This document shows positions 8,640-18,672 of a stretch of DNA of 64,000 nt, piece after piece. The DNA is taken from the NCBI RefSeq assembly GCF_000178995.1, contig NZ_ADVZ01000002.1:186001-250000 (forward strand). The letters run 5' to 3'. Made by a program: the position numbers and the translations under genes. Position 1 is the stretch's first letter; the number at the start of each line of letters is the position of its first letter. Below the pieces are notes generated by a model that was given only the letters and a program-made list of their open reading frames with translations, searched no databases and was not told the origin of the DNA. This stretch comes from Afipia sp. 1NLS2 (GTDB lineage Bacteria; Pseudomonadota; Alphaproteobacteria; Rhizobiales; Xanthobacteraceae).

Positions 8640-10577
8640 ATGACCGCCTCTGATACGCCCGATCAAAATCGCCCCGCCCGAGCGGTGGCGAACGCCTCGC
8701 TGACCGCGACGCTGGTGCAGCTCTGGCCATATATCTGGCCGGGAGAGCGGGCCGACCTGAAAATGCGCGTGGTCTGGTCGATGGTGCTTCTGGTGATCGC
8801 CAAGGCGCTTACCATGATCGTGCCGTTCACCTTCAAATGGGCGATCGATGCGCTGAACGGGCAGGGCAGCGCGCCGGTCGCGCCGTCGAACTGGATGATG
8901 TGGCTGCTCGCCTCGCCGATCATTCTGACGGTGAGCTACGGCGCCACCCGCGTCCTGATGGCAGTGTTCACGCAGTGGCGCGACGGCATCTTCGCCAAGG
9001 TCGCGATGCATGCGGTGCGCAAACTCGCGTACCTCACCTTCGTGCACATGCACGAATTGTCGCTGCGTTTTCATCTCCAGCGCAAGACCGGCGGGCTGAC
9101 GCGCGTTCTGGAGCGCGGCCGCACCGGGATCGAGACCATCGTGCGGCTCGCCGTGCAGCAACTGGCGCCGACCGTCGTCGAACTGACGATGATGATGGGC
9201 GTGCTGCTGTATCAGTTCGACTGGCGCTACGTGCTGATCACGGTCGGCACCGTGCTGGCCTATATGTGGTTCACCTATGTCGCGACCGAGTGGCGGATCG
9301 ATATTCGCCGCCGCATGAACGAGTCCGACACCGAAGCTAACACCAAGGCCATCGACTCGCTGCTCAATTACGAGACGGTGAAGTATTTCGGCGCGGAGAC
9401 GCGCGAGGCGCAGCGTTACGACGCCTCGATGGAGCGTTACGAGCGCGCCAGCACCAAGACCTACACCTCGCTCGCTTGGCTCAACACCGGACAGGCGGTG
9501 ATTTTCTCGTTCGGCATCACCGCGACGATGGTGCTGTGCGCCATCGGCATCCGCAACGGCACCCAGAGCGTCGGCGATTTCGTCATGATCAATGCCATGA
9601 TGATCCAGCTCTATCAGCCGCTGAACTTCATGGGCTTCGTCTATCGCGAGATCAAGCAGGCGATCATCGACATCGAGATGATGTTCGGCGTGCTGAGCCG
9701 CAATCCGGAAGTGAAGGATAGGCCCGGCGCGAAACCGCTGCAGGTGACGTCGGGCACGGTGCGTTTCGAGGACGTGCATTTCCATTACGACCCCGACCGT
9801 GAGATTCTCAAGGGTATCACGTTCGAGGTGCCCGCCGGCAAGACGGTCGCGATCGTCGGCCCGTCGGGCGCGGGCAAGTCGACAATCTCGCGGCTGCTGT
9901 TTCGCCTTTACGATCTGAGCAGCGGACGCATCACCATCGACGGGCAGGACATTCGCGACGTGCAGCAGACATCGCTGCGCGCGGCAATCGGTATGGTGCC
10001 GCAGGATACGGTGCTGTTCAACGACACCATCCGCTACAACATCCGCTATGGCCGCTGGGATGCGAGCGATGCCGATGTCGAGGCTGCCGCGCAGATGGCG
10101 CAGATCGACGGCTTCATCCGCATGTCGCCGCAGGGCTACGAGACGGAAGTCGGCGAGCGCGGCTTGAAACTGTCGGGTGGCGAGAAGCAGCGCGTGGCCA
10201 TCGCGCGCACCATCCTCAAGGGGCCGCCGATCCTTGTGCTGGACGAGGCGACCTCCGCGCTCGACAGCCATACCGAACGGGAAATCCAGGACGAACTGGA
10301 AAAGGTGTCGCGCAACCGCACCTCGCTGGTGATCGCGCATCGCCTGTCCACCATCGTCAGCGCCGACGAGATCATCGTGCTCGAGCGCGGACGCATCGCC
10401 GAGCGTGGCACGCACATGCAGTTGCTTGCGATGGATGGCCTGTACGCCAGCATGTGGAACAGGCAGCGTGAGGCCGACGAGGCGCGCGAGAAGCTCGCCC
10501 AGTTCGGCGACGACGAACTGGCCGGGAAGGACGGACAGGCTGGGGATGTTTCGCCTGCACGGGATGCCGCGGAGTAG
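8640..10577 (+). CDS. ABC transporter ATP-binding/permease, ATM1 (heavy-metal exporter) type
   Basis: A 645-residue half-transporter with an N-terminal six-helix membrane domain (about 40-330) and a C-terminal ATPase domain. Walker A is GPSGAGKST, the signature is LSGGEKQRVA, and Walker B is ILVLDEATSALD with the H-loop in IAHRLST. The NEADTEAN-like region with KAIDSLLNYETVKYF is characteristic of the ATM1/ABCB7 class. That class exports glutathione-linked sulfur or metal species across the inner membrane. The C-terminal tail (about 600-645) is Asp/Glu-rich. It is transcribed away from the LOG gene, and psd follows after 157 bases. Confidence 0.92.
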   Translation: MTASDTPDQNRPARAVANASLTATLVQLWPYIWPGERADLKMRVVWSMVLLVIAKALTMIVPFTFKWAIDALNGQGSAPVAPSNWMMWLLASPIILTVSYGATRVLMAVFTQWRDGIFAKVAMHAVRKLAYLTFVHMHELSLRFHLQRKTGGLTRVLERGRTGIETIVRLAVQQLAPTVVELTMMMGVLLYQFDWRYVLITVGTVLAYMWFTYVATEWRIDIRRRMNESDTEANTKAIDSLLNYETVKYFGAETREAQRYDASMERYERASTKTYTSLAWLNTGQAVIFSFGITATMVLCAIGIRNGTQSVGDFVMINAMMIQLYQPLNFMGFVYREIKQAIIDIEMMFGVLSRNPEVKDRPGAKPLQVTSGTVRFEDVHFHYDPDREILKGITFEVPAGKTVAIVGPSGAGKSTISRLLFRLYDLSSGRITIDGQDIRDVQQTSLRAAIGMVPQDTVLFNDTIRYNIRYGRWDASDADVEAAAQMAQIDGFIRMSPQGYETEVGERGLKLSGGEKQRVAIARTILKGPPILVLDEATSALDSHTEREIQDELEKVSRNRTSLVIAHRLSTIVSADEIIVLERGRIAERGTHMQLLAMDGLYASMWNRQREADEAREKLAQFGDDELAGKDGQAGDVSPARDAAE

Positions 10578-10734
10578 GCAGTACCAGCCCGAACGAACAG
10601 GCGCTTTTCCGAGACTTTTTGTGGCGCACGCCCTAGAATAGGCAAAGATTCCCGCTCTCTCGCCGAAACGAGAAAGCAGACGTTGCCGGACCACTCATTT
10701 TCATCGCTGTAAAGCGGATATCCTTCGGAGTCCC

Positions 10735-11433
10735 ATGTCGATCGCCAATTCCATCCGCGCGCAAATCCCGCCGATCCATCAGGAGGGATACCCTTTCATT
10801 GGCGGCTTCGCTCTGGCGAGCCTGATCCTGTTCTGGCTGTGGGCGCCGCTCGGCTGGATCGGCGTCGTGCTGACGATCTGGTGCGCGCTGTTCTTCCGCG
10901 ATCCCGTCCGTACCACGCCGGTGCGGGAAGGGCTTGTCGTGGCGCCGGCCGATGGCCGGGTGTCGATGGTGCAGCCGGTGGTGCCGCCCGCCGAGCTTGG
11001 CCTCGGCGACAAGCCGTTGATGCGGATTTCCATCTTCATGAGCGTGTTCAACTGCCATGTGAACCGCAGCCCCGTGGCGGGCCGGATCGAACGCATCGCC
11101 TATCGCCCCGGCAAGTTCATCAATGCCGAACTCGACAAGGCGAGCGAGGACAACGAGCGCAATTCGCTGGTGATCGCGACGCCTGCGGGGCGCATCGGCG
11201 TCATCCAGATCGCGGGGCTCGTCGCGCGGCGCATCGTCTCCTTCGTGCGCGAGGGCGAAAGCCTTGCCGCAGGACAGCGCTTCGGTCTGATCCGGTTTGG
11301 CTCGCGGCTCGATGTTTTCCTCCCCGATGGCGCCAAACCGCTGGTGGCGGTAGGGCAGACGGCGGTGGCGGGGGAGACTGTGCTGGCCGATTTCCAGATG
11401 GGCGATGGCGGCCGCGTCTACCGCACGGATTAA
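10735..11433 (+). CDS. psd: phosphatidylserine decarboxylase
   Basis: A 232-residue short-type (PSD-A) enzyme that converts phosphatidylserine to phosphatidylethanolamine at the inner membrane. A hydrophobic N-terminal pair of helices (about 23-55) is followed by the catalytic part. The FGSR motif near residue 190 holds the Gly-Ser bond that self-cleaves to give the pyruvoyl cofactor. Conserved [11 protein letters not shown] and GERNSL-like (DNERNSLVI) segments are present. pssA, the preceding enzyme of the pathway, lies 93 bases downstream in the same direction, so they form a phospholipid operon. Confidence 0.94.
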   Translation: MSIANSIRAQIPPIHQEGYPFIGGFALASLILFWLWAPLGWIGVVLTIWCALFFRDPVRTTPVREGLVVAPADGRVSMVQPVVPPAELGLGDKPLMRISIFMSVFNCHVNRSPVAGRIERIAYRPGKFINAELDKASEDNERNSLVIATPAGRIGVIQIAGLVARRIVSFVREGESLAAGQRFGLIRFGSRLDVFLPDGAKPLVAVGQTAVAGETVLADFQMGDGGRVYRTD

Positions 11434-11526
11434 CCTTATCCGCCATGCGATTGCGGAAGATGAGCGGCTTGCCGCATGGCTTTAAGTCATGTTGGCGGAC
11501 CACGATAATCCCCATATAAAGGGTTC

Positions 11527-12411
11527 ATGAGCACACACCCCCGTTCTGACAAGCCCGATATGCAACGCCGCCGGTTCGGCTCGATCCCGGTGCGGGTCTT
11601 GGTGCCCAATGTCATCACGCTTCTCGCGCTGTGCGCGGGCCTGTCCGCCATCCGAATGTCGATCGAGGGGCGCAACGAACTGGCGCTCGGCGCGATCGTG
11701 TTCGCGGCCATTCTCGACGGCATCGACGGCCGCGTGGCGCGGATGATCAAGGGGCAGTCGCGTTTCGGAGCCGAACTCGACAGCCTCGCCGATTTCGTGA
11801 ACTTCGGCGTGACCCCGGCGCTGATCCTGTATTTCTGGCAGTTGCACGACTTCAACAATGTCGGCTGGATCGCTGCGATGATCTTCGCGATTTCAAGCTG
11901 CCTGCGGCTCGCGCGCTTCAATACGCAGATCGACCAGCCGAGTGATCTGCCGTTCGCGGCGAATTACTTCACCGGCGTGCCGGCGCCGCTGGGCGCGCTC
12001 TGCGTGCTGCTGCCGATGTATCTGGTGCTGATCGGGTTGCCGCAACTGCCGACGACGGTGATTTTGATTTTCACGCTGACCATGGCGTTCCTGATGGTGT
12101 CGCGCCTGCCTGTTTATTCCGGCAAGAAGCTCGGTGCCCGCGTATCGCCGGAAGCAGCGGTGCCGCTGGTCATCTTCGCGGTTCTGTTTATCGCCGTGCT
12201 CATCAGCTATCCGTGGTATGTGCTGAGCGTCGGGTCGATGATCTATCTTGCCGCGCTGCCGATTAGCTGGGCAGCCTTCCGCAAGCAGGAGCGGGCCTTC
12301 CGCGCGCAGCAGAGCGGTGGACAGGGTGTCGCTTCCGCGACCGCGCCGGAGCCGGTGTTCACACCGCCGTCGGATTCGGAAGCCTCCGATCGGCCGACGC
12401 GGCTGAACTGA
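11527..12411 (+). CDS. pssA: CDP-diacylglycerol--serine O-phosphatidyltransferase
   Basis: A 294-residue multi-pass membrane protein making phosphatidylserine from CDP-diacylglycerol and serine. The CDP-alcohol phosphotransferase signature is visible as DGIDGRVAR, then a Gly, then ELDSLADF, with the metal-binding and catalytic aspartates in order. Around seven or eight hydrophobic helices span residues 20-250. A Gln/Ala/Pro-rich tail of about 40 residues follows. Its product feeds Psd, encoded just upstream. Confidence 0.93.
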   Translation: MSTHPRSDKPDMQRRRFGSIPVRVLVPNVITLLALCAGLSAIRMSIEGRNELALGAIVFAAILDGIDGRVARMIKGQSRFGAELDSLADFVNFGVTPALILYFWQLHDFNNVGWIAAMIFAISSCLRLARFNTQIDQPSDLPFAANYFTGVPAPLGALCVLLPMYLVLIGLPQLPTTVILIFTLTMAFLMVSRLPVYSGKKLGARVSPEAAVPLVIFAVLFIAVLISYPWYVLSVGSMIYLAALPISWAAFRKQERAFRAQQSGGQGVASATAPEPVFTPPSDSEASDRPTRLN

Positions 12412-12427
12412 TTCCGCCAGATGACGG

Positions 12428-12640
12428 TCAGGCGGTGATATTCACGCCGCCGGCCGGAGCTGCACCACCGCCTTGCGACGGGGTTGCCGTCTGCTGGGAA
12501 GCCTGCTGGGCTTCGTCGACGGCTTCCTGATCGGCCTTGATCGTGGCTTCATCGGCCTTGGCGGCCTGGTCCGCGGCAAGCTTGGCCTGGGCCTGCGCCA
12601 GGGTGGCCTGTGAGGAAATGGAATTGCTGATCGCAGTCAT
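12428..12640 (-). CDS. small Ala/Gln-rich hypothetical protein
   Basis: A 70-residue protein with no Cys, Trp, Phe or Tyr. Residues 14-50 are a repetitive Ala/Gln/Lys/Asp helix (AQAKLAAD, KADEATIKAD) with coiled-coil character, and a Gly/Ala/Pro tail ends in VNITA. It has no signal peptide or membrane segment. It converges on pssA with a 16-base gap and reads away from the motor genes. I do not recognise a family. A helical low-complexity composition can arise by chance in GC-rich DNA, but the start and stop fit the gene gap neatly. Confidence 0.5.
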   Translation of the reverse strand: MTAISNSISSQATLAQAQAKLAADQAAKADEATIKADQEAVDEAQQASQQTATPSQGGGAAPAGGVNITA

Positions 12641-12712
12641 TTCAATTCTCGCCGGTTGATCCTTCAGAGACTACGCCTGCGATCTTTTCAAAATATTAAC
12701 CATGATGACGCG

Positions 12713-12757
12713 AGGCCTCGCGTGGGGCAGCTTCTCGCGCGCAGCGTGAGGCCTTTT
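12713..12757 (+). other. inverted repeat followed by a short T run
   Basis: AGGCCTC at 12713-12719 pairs with GAGGCCT at 12748-12754, followed by TTTT at 12754-12757. The palindrome CGCGAGGCCTCGCG overlaps the left arm. It lies in the 215-base gap upstream of the motA-like gene. It could be a weak terminator or a structured leader. Confidence 0.3.
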
Positions 12758-12855
12758 GCTCCCCGCGTTTCATAAGCTTTACGCGAATTTAATTGCGCCG
12801 ACGCTACGGTTTGGAATGCGGCTCAGAACGGCCGTTGTGCGCGTCGGAGTACTTC

Positions 12856-13629
12856 ATGGATATTACCACTAGCATCGGCCTGGTCGCCGGCAGCATCGTC
12901 ATTGTCGCGCTGGTGCTGACAGGTGGCGACCTGCACATGTTCATCAGCGAACATGCGATGATCATCATTTTCGGTGGTTCGATTTCCGCGACGCTGATTC
13001 GCTTCCCGCTGGTTTCGATTCTGCACGGTCTGCCGCTGGGCGCGAAATACGCCTTCACCATGAGCCGCACCACCGCACGTGGTCTGGTCGATGAACTCGC
13101 CGGCGTTGCCGAGATCGCCCGCAAGCAGGGCCCGGTCGGGCTTGAAAAGGTGGAAACGCCGGACCCGTTTCTGGCCAAGGGCATCCGCTACGTCGCCGAC
13201 GGTTACGACATGGATTTCATTCGCGACAACCTCGAGCGCGACCGTGACAATTTCCTGATGCATCTCGATGAGGGCAGCAAGATCTACCGCGCGGTGGGCG
13301 ACTGCGCGCCCGCGTTCGGCATGGTCGGCACATTGATCGGCATGGTGCAGATGTTTGCCAACATGACTGACCCCTCCAAGCTTGGCCCGTATATGGCGAC
13401 CGCGCTGCTCGCGACGCTGTACGGCGCGGTGGTCGCGAACCTGTTCTGCTTGCCGATCGCCGACAAGCTGCACGGCAAGCTGCTCGATGAAGAAACCAAC
13501 CGCACGATCATCATCGACGGAATTTTGATGATCCGCGACGCCAAGAGCCCGACGCTGGTGCGAGAAATGCTGCTCGCTTACCTGCCGGAAAAACATCGGC
13601 ACGAAGCCGGCGAGCCGGTGCCCGCGTAA
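12856..13629 (+). CDS. motA: flagellar motor stator protein, MotA/PomA family
   Basis: A 257-residue inner-membrane protein with four helices: two near the N-terminus (about 5-22 and 32-50) and two after the cytosolic loop (about 155-175 and 185-205). The conserved GMVGTLIGMVQMF and ALLATLYGAVVANLF segments are the ion-channel helices. MotA partners MotB to form the torque-generating stator. The ATG at 12856 follows GGAG by a good distance; the frame is open further upstream. The short loop and the partner's N-terminus look more like the PomA/MotP group than classical rhizobial MotA. No other flagellar genes are in view. Confidence 0.88.
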   Translation: MDITTSIGLVAGSIVIVALVLTGGDLHMFISEHAMIIIFGGSISATLIRFPLVSILHGLPLGAKYAFTMSRTTARGLVDELAGVAEIARKQGPVGLEKVETPDPFLAKGIRYVADGYDMDFIRDNLERDRDNFLMHLDEGSKIYRAVGDCAPAFGMVGTLIGMVQMFANMTDPSKLGPYMATALLATLYGAVVANLFCLPIADKLHGKLLDEETNRTIIIDGILMIRDAKSPTLVREMLLAYLPEKHRHEAGEPVPA

Positions 13630-13659
13630 GCGGCGCCTGCGCGGGGCAGGGACAGCACC

Positions 13660-14487
13660 ATGGCCAAGAAAAAACGCGGCGAGGCCCATGCGGGAGGACA
13701 CGGCTGGTTCGTGACCTTCGCCGACCTGATGGGCCTGATGATGAGCTTTTTCGTCATGCTGGTCGCGTTTTCCAATCAGGACCAGACCAAGCTGAAGATC
13801 GTCGCGGGCTCGATGCGCGAGGCTTTCGGCGTGGCCAATGCGCGCTATTCGGGTGTGATCGAAACCGACGGCCTGCCGACGCGGCCGAAGCTGAAGAATG
13901 TCGACCATATTCCGCCGGAGGAGGCGTCCAACACGCCGTCGCCGGATGAAAAGGAGCAGGCCAAACTTTACGGCGCCCGCATCAAGACCGATCGCGAGTT
14001 TGCGCTGGCCTCGGCCTCGCTACGGCAGGCCTTGCAGGACATGCCGGAGATGACGGAGCTGTCCAAGCACATCATGTTCGAGGAGACCAAGCAGGGTCTC
14101 AACCTCGAGATCGTCGATCAGGATGGCCGTTCGATGTTTGCGGAAGGCTCGCGCGAGCCTTATGAGCGCACGCGCATGCTGATCCGCAAGCTGGCGGCGC
14201 CGTTGCGGCAGTCGCCGCTGCGGGTGGCGATCGTCGGCCATACCTCGTCGGATTTCACCTCGCCGCGCCCCGGCTATGATGCCTTCGATCTCTCCGCCGA
14301 CCGCGCCAATGCGGTGCGTCAGATTCTGGAGCGGGCAGGGCTGCCGAGCACCCATATCTTCTCGGTTTCCGGCAAGGCGGACAGTGAGCCGCTGTTTCCG
14401 GACGATCCCTCGCTGGCTGCCAACCGCCGCGTGACCATCACCCTGATGCGGGAAGATCCGCCACTGCCGCCGGATTTAAAACCCTAA
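13660..14487 (+). CDS. motB: flagellar motor stator protein, MotB/PomB family
   Basis: A 275-residue stator partner with a short cytosolic basic N-terminus and one transmembrane helix (about 18-40) carrying the ion-binding D22 in TFADLMGLMMSFFV. A linker leads to a C-terminal OmpA-like peptidoglycan-binding domain (about 170-265, ending NRRVTITLM). The residues around D22 resemble sodium-type PomB (TF-x-DL...FFV.L.AFS). The ion therefore may be Na+ rather than H+, which is an inference from motif style only. It lies 30 bases after the motA-like gene, in one operon. Confidence 0.87.
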   Translation: MAKKKRGEAHAGGHGWFVTFADLMGLMMSFFVMLVAFSNQDQTKLKIVAGSMREAFGVANARYSGVIETDGLPTRPKLKNVDHIPPEEASNTPSPDEKEQAKLYGARIKTDREFALASASLRQALQDMPEMTELSKHIMFEETKQGLNLEIVDQDGRSMFAEGSREPYERTRMLIRKLAAPLRQSPLRVAIVGHTSSDFTSPRPGYDAFDLSADRANAVRQILERAGLPSTHIFSVSGKADSEPLFPDDPSLAANRRVTITLMREDPPLPPDLKP

Positions 14488-14492
14488 TGGCT

Positions 14493-14514
14493 TGATTAAA
14501 CTAAAGTTTAATCA
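14493..14514. repeat. perfect AT-rich hairpin after motB
   Basis: TGATTAAAC at 14493-14501 and GTTTAATCA at 14506-14514 form a perfect nine-base stem with a TAAA loop, six bases after the motB stop. No U-tract follows. It could end the stator transcript or be a protein-binding palindrome upstream of kup. Two smaller hairpins (GGGC/GCCC and AGCGG/CCGCT) follow before the kup start. Confidence 0.45.
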
Positions 14515-14649
14515 GCTACTATATTACCTTAATGTGAGTTCCCTGCTTCATGCATTGGGCAGGAAGCCCCAGCGGTGTTATACGGTCGCCGCTGATCGCC
14601 CATCCAGGCCGCCCGCGGCGAATGATCATCAAGGCGTTTTTCTCACTTC

Positions 14650-16551
14650 ATGGCTGCTACCGAACCGCCCACCGACCTCCCCACCGAGGCCGCTCCTGCT
14701 CACGGCTTTTGGAGCCTGACTGTAGGCAGCATCGGCGTGGTGTTTGGCGACATCGGCACCTCGCCGCTCTACGCGTTCCGCGAAGCCGCGCATAGCGCCG
14801 CCGGAGCAGGGGTCATCACCCGGCCCATCGTGCTGGGTGTGTTGTCGCTGGTTCTGTGGGCGCTGTTCGTCGTGGTGACCGCGAAGTACGTGCTGCTGCT
14901 CCTGCGCGCCGATAACAACGGCGAGGGCGGCACGCTCTCCTTGATGGCGCTGGGCCAGCGTGCGCTTGGCCGCCGGGCGTGGGTATTGCTGGCGCTCGGC
15001 GTCGTCGGCGCGGCGATGTTCCTCGGCGACTCGATGATTACGCCGGCGATCTCGGTGCTGTCGGCGGTCGAAGGCCTCAAACTCGCCGCACCTGAATTCG
15101 AGCATTACGTGGTGCCGCTGACGGTGTTGATTCTCGTCATCCTGTTCGCGGTGCAAAGCAGCGGGACCACGCGGATCGCGGCGGCGTTCGGCCCGGTCAT
15201 GATCCTGTGGTTCATCCTGCTGGCCGTGCTTGGCGCGTGGCACATCGCCGATGATCCGACCGTGCTCGCGGCGATCAATCCGTATTACGCGGTCTCGTTC
15301 ATGCTGACGCATGGCGAGATCAGTCTTGTGACACTGGGCGCCGTCTTCCTGTGCGTCACCGGCGGCGAGGCGTTGTACGCCGATCTTGGCCATTTCGGAC
15401 GCAAGCCGATCCAGGCTGCATGGCTTTATTTCGTGCTGCCGGCGCTGCTGATCAATTATTTCGGGCAGGGCGCGATGCTGCTGGCGCATCCGGACAAGAT
15501 CGACAACACCTTCTATCATATGGTGCCAAGTTATCTGCTGGTGCCCGTCATCATCCTGGCGACGGCAGCGACCGTGATCGCGAGCCAGGCGGTCATCACC
15601 GGCGCGTATTCGCTGACGCGGCAGGCTATTCAGCTCGGCCTGCTGCCGCGATTTGAAGTCCGTTACACGTCGGAGGTTCACGCCGGGCAAATCTACCTGC
15701 CGCGTGTCAACACCCTGCTGCTGATCGGCGTGTTGCTGCTGGTCGGCCTGTTCCGTACGTCGAGCGGCCTTGCCTCGGCCTACGGCATCGCCGTGTCCAC
15801 CACTATGGTCGCGGACGGCATCATGGGCTTCATCGTGGTGTGGAAGCTGTGGAACTGGCGCGCGGCCACGGCGGCGGCACTGATCGCTCCGCTCGTCTTC
15901 GTGGACACCAGCTTCTTCATCGCCAATCTGTTGAAGCTGTTTGAAGGCGCGTGGGTGCCGCTGCTGTTCGGCCTCTGCCTCGTCGCGATGATCTGGACGT
16001 GGCGGCGCGGCACCGGAATTCTCTTGAACAAGACGCGTCGCACCGAAGTGCCGTTGCGCGATCTCATCAAGAGTCTGGAGAAGCGCCCGCCGCATGTCGT
16101 GAAGGGAACGGCCGTATTCCTCACCAGCGACCCGGAATTCGTGCCGACCGCGCTGCTGCATAATTTGAAGCACAACAAGGTGCTGCACGAGCACAACGTC
16201 ATCCTCACCATTCGCACCGCAACGACGCCGCGCGTCGATCCGATCGACCGCGTGGAATACGAGGGGATCAGCGAGAAATTCTCCATCGTGCGGCTGAACT
16301 TCGGCTTCATGGAAACGCCGAATGTGCCAAAGGCGCTGGCGATCGCGCGCAAGCTCGGCTGGCAGTTCGACATCATGGCGACCTCGTTCTTCGTGTCGCG
16401 CCGCTCGCTGAAGCCCGCCGCGCAATCCAGCATGCCGCTGTGGCAGGATCATCTTTTCATCGCGATGAGCAAGTCGGCCAACGACGCGACCGACTATTTC
16501 CAGATTCCAACCGGTCGCGTGGTCGAGGTCGGAACGCAGGTCACCATATAA
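14650..16551 (+). CDS. kup: potassium uptake protein Kup (first copy)
   Basis: A 633-residue KUP/HAK/KT family transporter that brings K+ in with protons across the inner membrane. The opening helix contains the family motif [11 protein letters not shown], and RADNNGEGG follows in the first loop. About twelve helices run to residue 440, then a cytosolic C-terminal domain of about 190 residues. It is followed in the same direction by a second, very similar kup. Near-identical C-terminal blocks ([23 protein letters not shown]) point to gene duplication or gene conversion. Confidence 0.95.
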   Translation: MAATEPPTDLPTEAAPAHGFWSLTVGSIGVVFGDIGTSPLYAFREAAHSAAGAGVITRPIVLGVLSLVLWALFVVVTAKYVLLLLRADNNGEGGTLSLMALGQRALGRRAWVLLALGVVGAAMFLGDSMITPAISVLSAVEGLKLAAPEFEHYVVPLTVLILVILFAVQSSGTTRIAAAFGPVMILWFILLAVLGAWHIADDPTVLAAINPYYAVSFMLTHGEISLVTLGAVFLCVTGGEALYADLGHFGRKPIQAAWLYFVLPALLINYFGQGAMLLAHPDKIDNTFYHMVPSYLLVPVIILATAATVIASQAVITGAYSLTRQAIQLGLLPRFEVRYTSEVHAGQIYLPRVNTLLLIGVLLLVGLFRTSSGLASAYGIAVSTTMVADGIMGFIVVWKLWNWRAATAAALIAPLVFVDTSFFIANLLKLFEGAWVPLLFGLCLVAMIWTWRRGTGILLNKTRRTEVPLRDLIKSLEKRPPHVVKGTAVFLTSDPEFVPTALLHNLKHNKVLHEHNVILTIRTATTPRVDPIDRVEYEGISEKFSIVRLNFGFMETPNVPKALAIARKLGWQFDIMATSFFVSRRSLKPAAQSSMPLWQDHLFIAMSKSANDATDYFQIPTGRVVEVGTQVTI

Positions 16552-16575
16552 TATTGTTTCAATATTGCCCTTTTT
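16550..16575 (+). terminator. weak AT-rich hairpin with T run after first kup
   Basis: AATATT at 16550-16555 and AATATT at 16561-16566 (self-complementary arms) with loop GTTTC, then GCCC and TTTTT at 16571-16575. It overlaps the stop codon of the first kup. The stem is weak. A separate hairpin CCAGCG/CGCTGG lies about 45 bases further, in the leader of the second kup. Confidence 0.3.
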
Positions 16576-16663
16576 GACAGTCGGGACGACTTGATCTCTC
16601 TGCGCCCCCAGCGTATAGCGCTGGCCGTTTTCGCCGCTGCTCGGCGTTGAGGCACCTTTCCCC

Positions 16664-18586
16664 ATGACAAGTGACATATCGGTCTCCGCCGCGGAAACGT
16701 CGGCGGCGGAAGAGCATGGGCAGGCGCATTCCACGGCGTCATATAAGGCGCTGATGCTGGGTTCCATCGGCGTCGTGTACGGCGACATTGGTACCTCACC
16801 GCTTTATGCCTTCCGCGAAGCGATCAATGCGGCGTCCGGTTCGGGCTCCATTCAGTCCGGCATCGTGCTGGGCGTGCTGTCGTTGATCCTCTGGACGCTG
16901 ATCGTGGTGGTGACGCTGAAATATGTCGTCATCCTGCTGCGCGCCGACAACAATGGGGAAGGCGGCACGCTCGCGCTGATGGCGCTGGCGCAACGCGCAC
17001 TCGGCACGGCGGGCGGAGGGTTGATCCTGCTCGGCATCATCAGCGGCGCGTTGTTCTATGGCGATGCCGTCATCACGCCCGCGCTGTCGGTCCTCTCCGC
17101 CATCGAAGGCATGAAGCTCGCGACGGAAGCGCTCGACCCTTATATCGTGCCGCTGACGGTCATCATTCTCGCAGCACTGTTCGCGGTGCAGTCGCGCGGC
17201 ACCGCGCGGGTCGCCGCATTTTTCGGCCCCCTGATGTGCCTCTGGTTCGCGGTCATCGGCATTGCGGCGATCCCGCCGATTCTCCATCAGCCGCAGGTCT
17301 TCCTGGCGCTCAATCCGCTGCTCGCGCTCGAATTCCTGCTGGAGCATGGCGTGATCGGCCTTGTCACGCTTGGCGCCGTGTTTCTTGCCGTGACGGGTGC
17401 GGAGGCGCTTTACGCGGACCTCGGCCATTTCGGCAAGTCGCCGATCCGGATCACATGGCTTGCGATCGTGCTGCCGTCGCTGGCACTGAACTATCTCGGG
17501 CAGGCGGCAATGGTGTTGCACAATCCGGCCGCCGTGCAGAACCCGTTCTTCCTGATGTTTCCGGATTGGGCGCTGGTGCCGATGGTCGTGCTGGCGACGG
17601 TGGCGACCGTGATTGCGAGCCAGGCCGTCATCACCGGCGCATATTCGCTGACCCGGCAGGCGGTGCAACTCGGGCTGCTGCCCCGGTTCGAGATCCGCCA
17701 CACCTCCGAGAGTCATGCGGGGCAAATCTATATCCCACGCCTCAATCGCCTGCTGTTCATCGCCGTGCTGCTGCTGGTGGTTCTGTTCCGCTCGTCGAGC
17801 GCTTTGGCGTCCGCCTATGGCATCGCGGTGACGGGCACCATGGTCGTGACCGGCATGATGGGCTTCATCGTGATCTGGCGGGTCTGGAAATGGAGCCCGT
17901 TCGCGGCGGGCCTTTTGATGGCGCCGTTCCTGCTGTTCGACCTGACGTTCCTCGCGGCCAACCTGCTCAAGGTGTTCGAAGGCGGCTGGGTGCCGCTGGC
18001 GATCGGCGGCGTCGTGATGCTGCTGATGTATACGTGGCGCAAGGGCAGCAAGGTCCTGTTCGAGAAATCCCACAAGCAGGAAATTCCGCTGGAAGACCTC
18101 GTGAGGATGCTGGAGAAAAAGCCGCCGCAGCGCGTTCCCGGCACGGCGGTGTTCCTGACCAGCAATGCCACGCTGGCGCCGACCGCGCTGATGCACAGCC
18201 TCAAGCACTACAAGGTGCTGCACGAGAAGAACGTCATTCTCACGGTCGAGATCGCGCGCATGCCGCGCGTCGACCTGAACGAGCGCGTGCGGATGGAGCC
18301 GATCAGCGAAACGTTCGTCCGCGTCACGCTGCGCTTCGGCTTCATGGAATCGCCGAACGTGCCGAAGGCGCTGGCGATCGCGCGCAAGCTCGGCTGGCAG
18401 TTTGACATCATGGCGACGTCGTTCTTCCTGTCGCGGAGGTTGTTGAAACCGGCGGCCCAATCCAGCATGCCGCTGTGGCAGGATCGTCTGTTCATCGCGA
18501 TGAGCCGTTCGGCCAACGACGCCACCGACTATTTCCAGATCCCGACCGGTCGCGTGGTCGAAATCGGAACACAGGTCGCCATCTGA
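16664..18586 (+). CDS. kup: potassium uptake protein Kup (second copy)
   Basis: A 640-residue paralogue of the preceding gene, with the same motifs ([20 protein letters not shown]) and about twelve helices. The N-terminus is Ala/Glu/Ser-rich and differs from the first copy, whereas the membrane domain and the last about 90 residues are very similar. Low-affinity K+ import at acid pH or high osmolarity is the known role of the family. The 112-base gap to the first copy holds a small hairpin, so the copies may be differently expressed. Confidence 0.95.
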   Translation: MTSDISVSAAETSAAEEHGQAHSTASYKALMLGSIGVVYGDIGTSPLYAFREAINAASGSGSIQSGIVLGVLSLILWTLIVVVTLKYVVILLRADNNGEGGTLALMALAQRALGTAGGGLILLGIISGALFYGDAVITPALSVLSAIEGMKLATEALDPYIVPLTVIILAALFAVQSRGTARVAAFFGPLMCLWFAVIGIAAIPPILHQPQVFLALNPLLALEFLLEHGVIGLVTLGAVFLAVTGAEALYADLGHFGKSPIRITWLAIVLPSLALNYLGQAAMVLHNPAAVQNPFFLMFPDWALVPMVVLATVATVIASQAVITGAYSLTRQAVQLGLLPRFEIRHTSESHAGQIYIPRLNRLLFIAVLLLVVLFRSSSALASAYGIAVTGTMVVTGMMGFIVIWRVWKWSPFAAGLLMAPFLLFDLTFLAANLLKVFEGGWVPLAIGGVVMLLMYTWRKGSKVLFEKSHKQEIPLEDLVRMLEKKPPQRVPGTAVFLTSNATLAPTALMHSLKHYKVLHEKNVILTVEIARMPRVDLNERVRMEPISETFVRVTLRFGFMESPNVPKALAIARKLGWQFDIMATSFFLSRRLLKPAAQSSMPLWQDRLFIAMSRSANDATDYFQIPTGRVVEIGTQVAI

Positions 18587-18672
18587 ACCTGCGTAAACTC
18601 TGGCCGGACGGTCTTGATTTTGAGGGCGCAAAGGGGGAGTTTGCGTGGGCTTATTTCGCAGCGGAGGCTTCC

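Noticed and set aside
8580-10694. A 704-codon open frame on the minus strand
   Set aside because: It is antisense to the ATM1-type exporter, which has all ABC motifs. The antisense product is His/Arg/Asp-rich nonsense.
14488-14649. A riboswitch such as the c-di-AMP (ydaO) type before kup
   Set aside because: Only simple hairpins are seen; none of the expected conserved core can be recognised.
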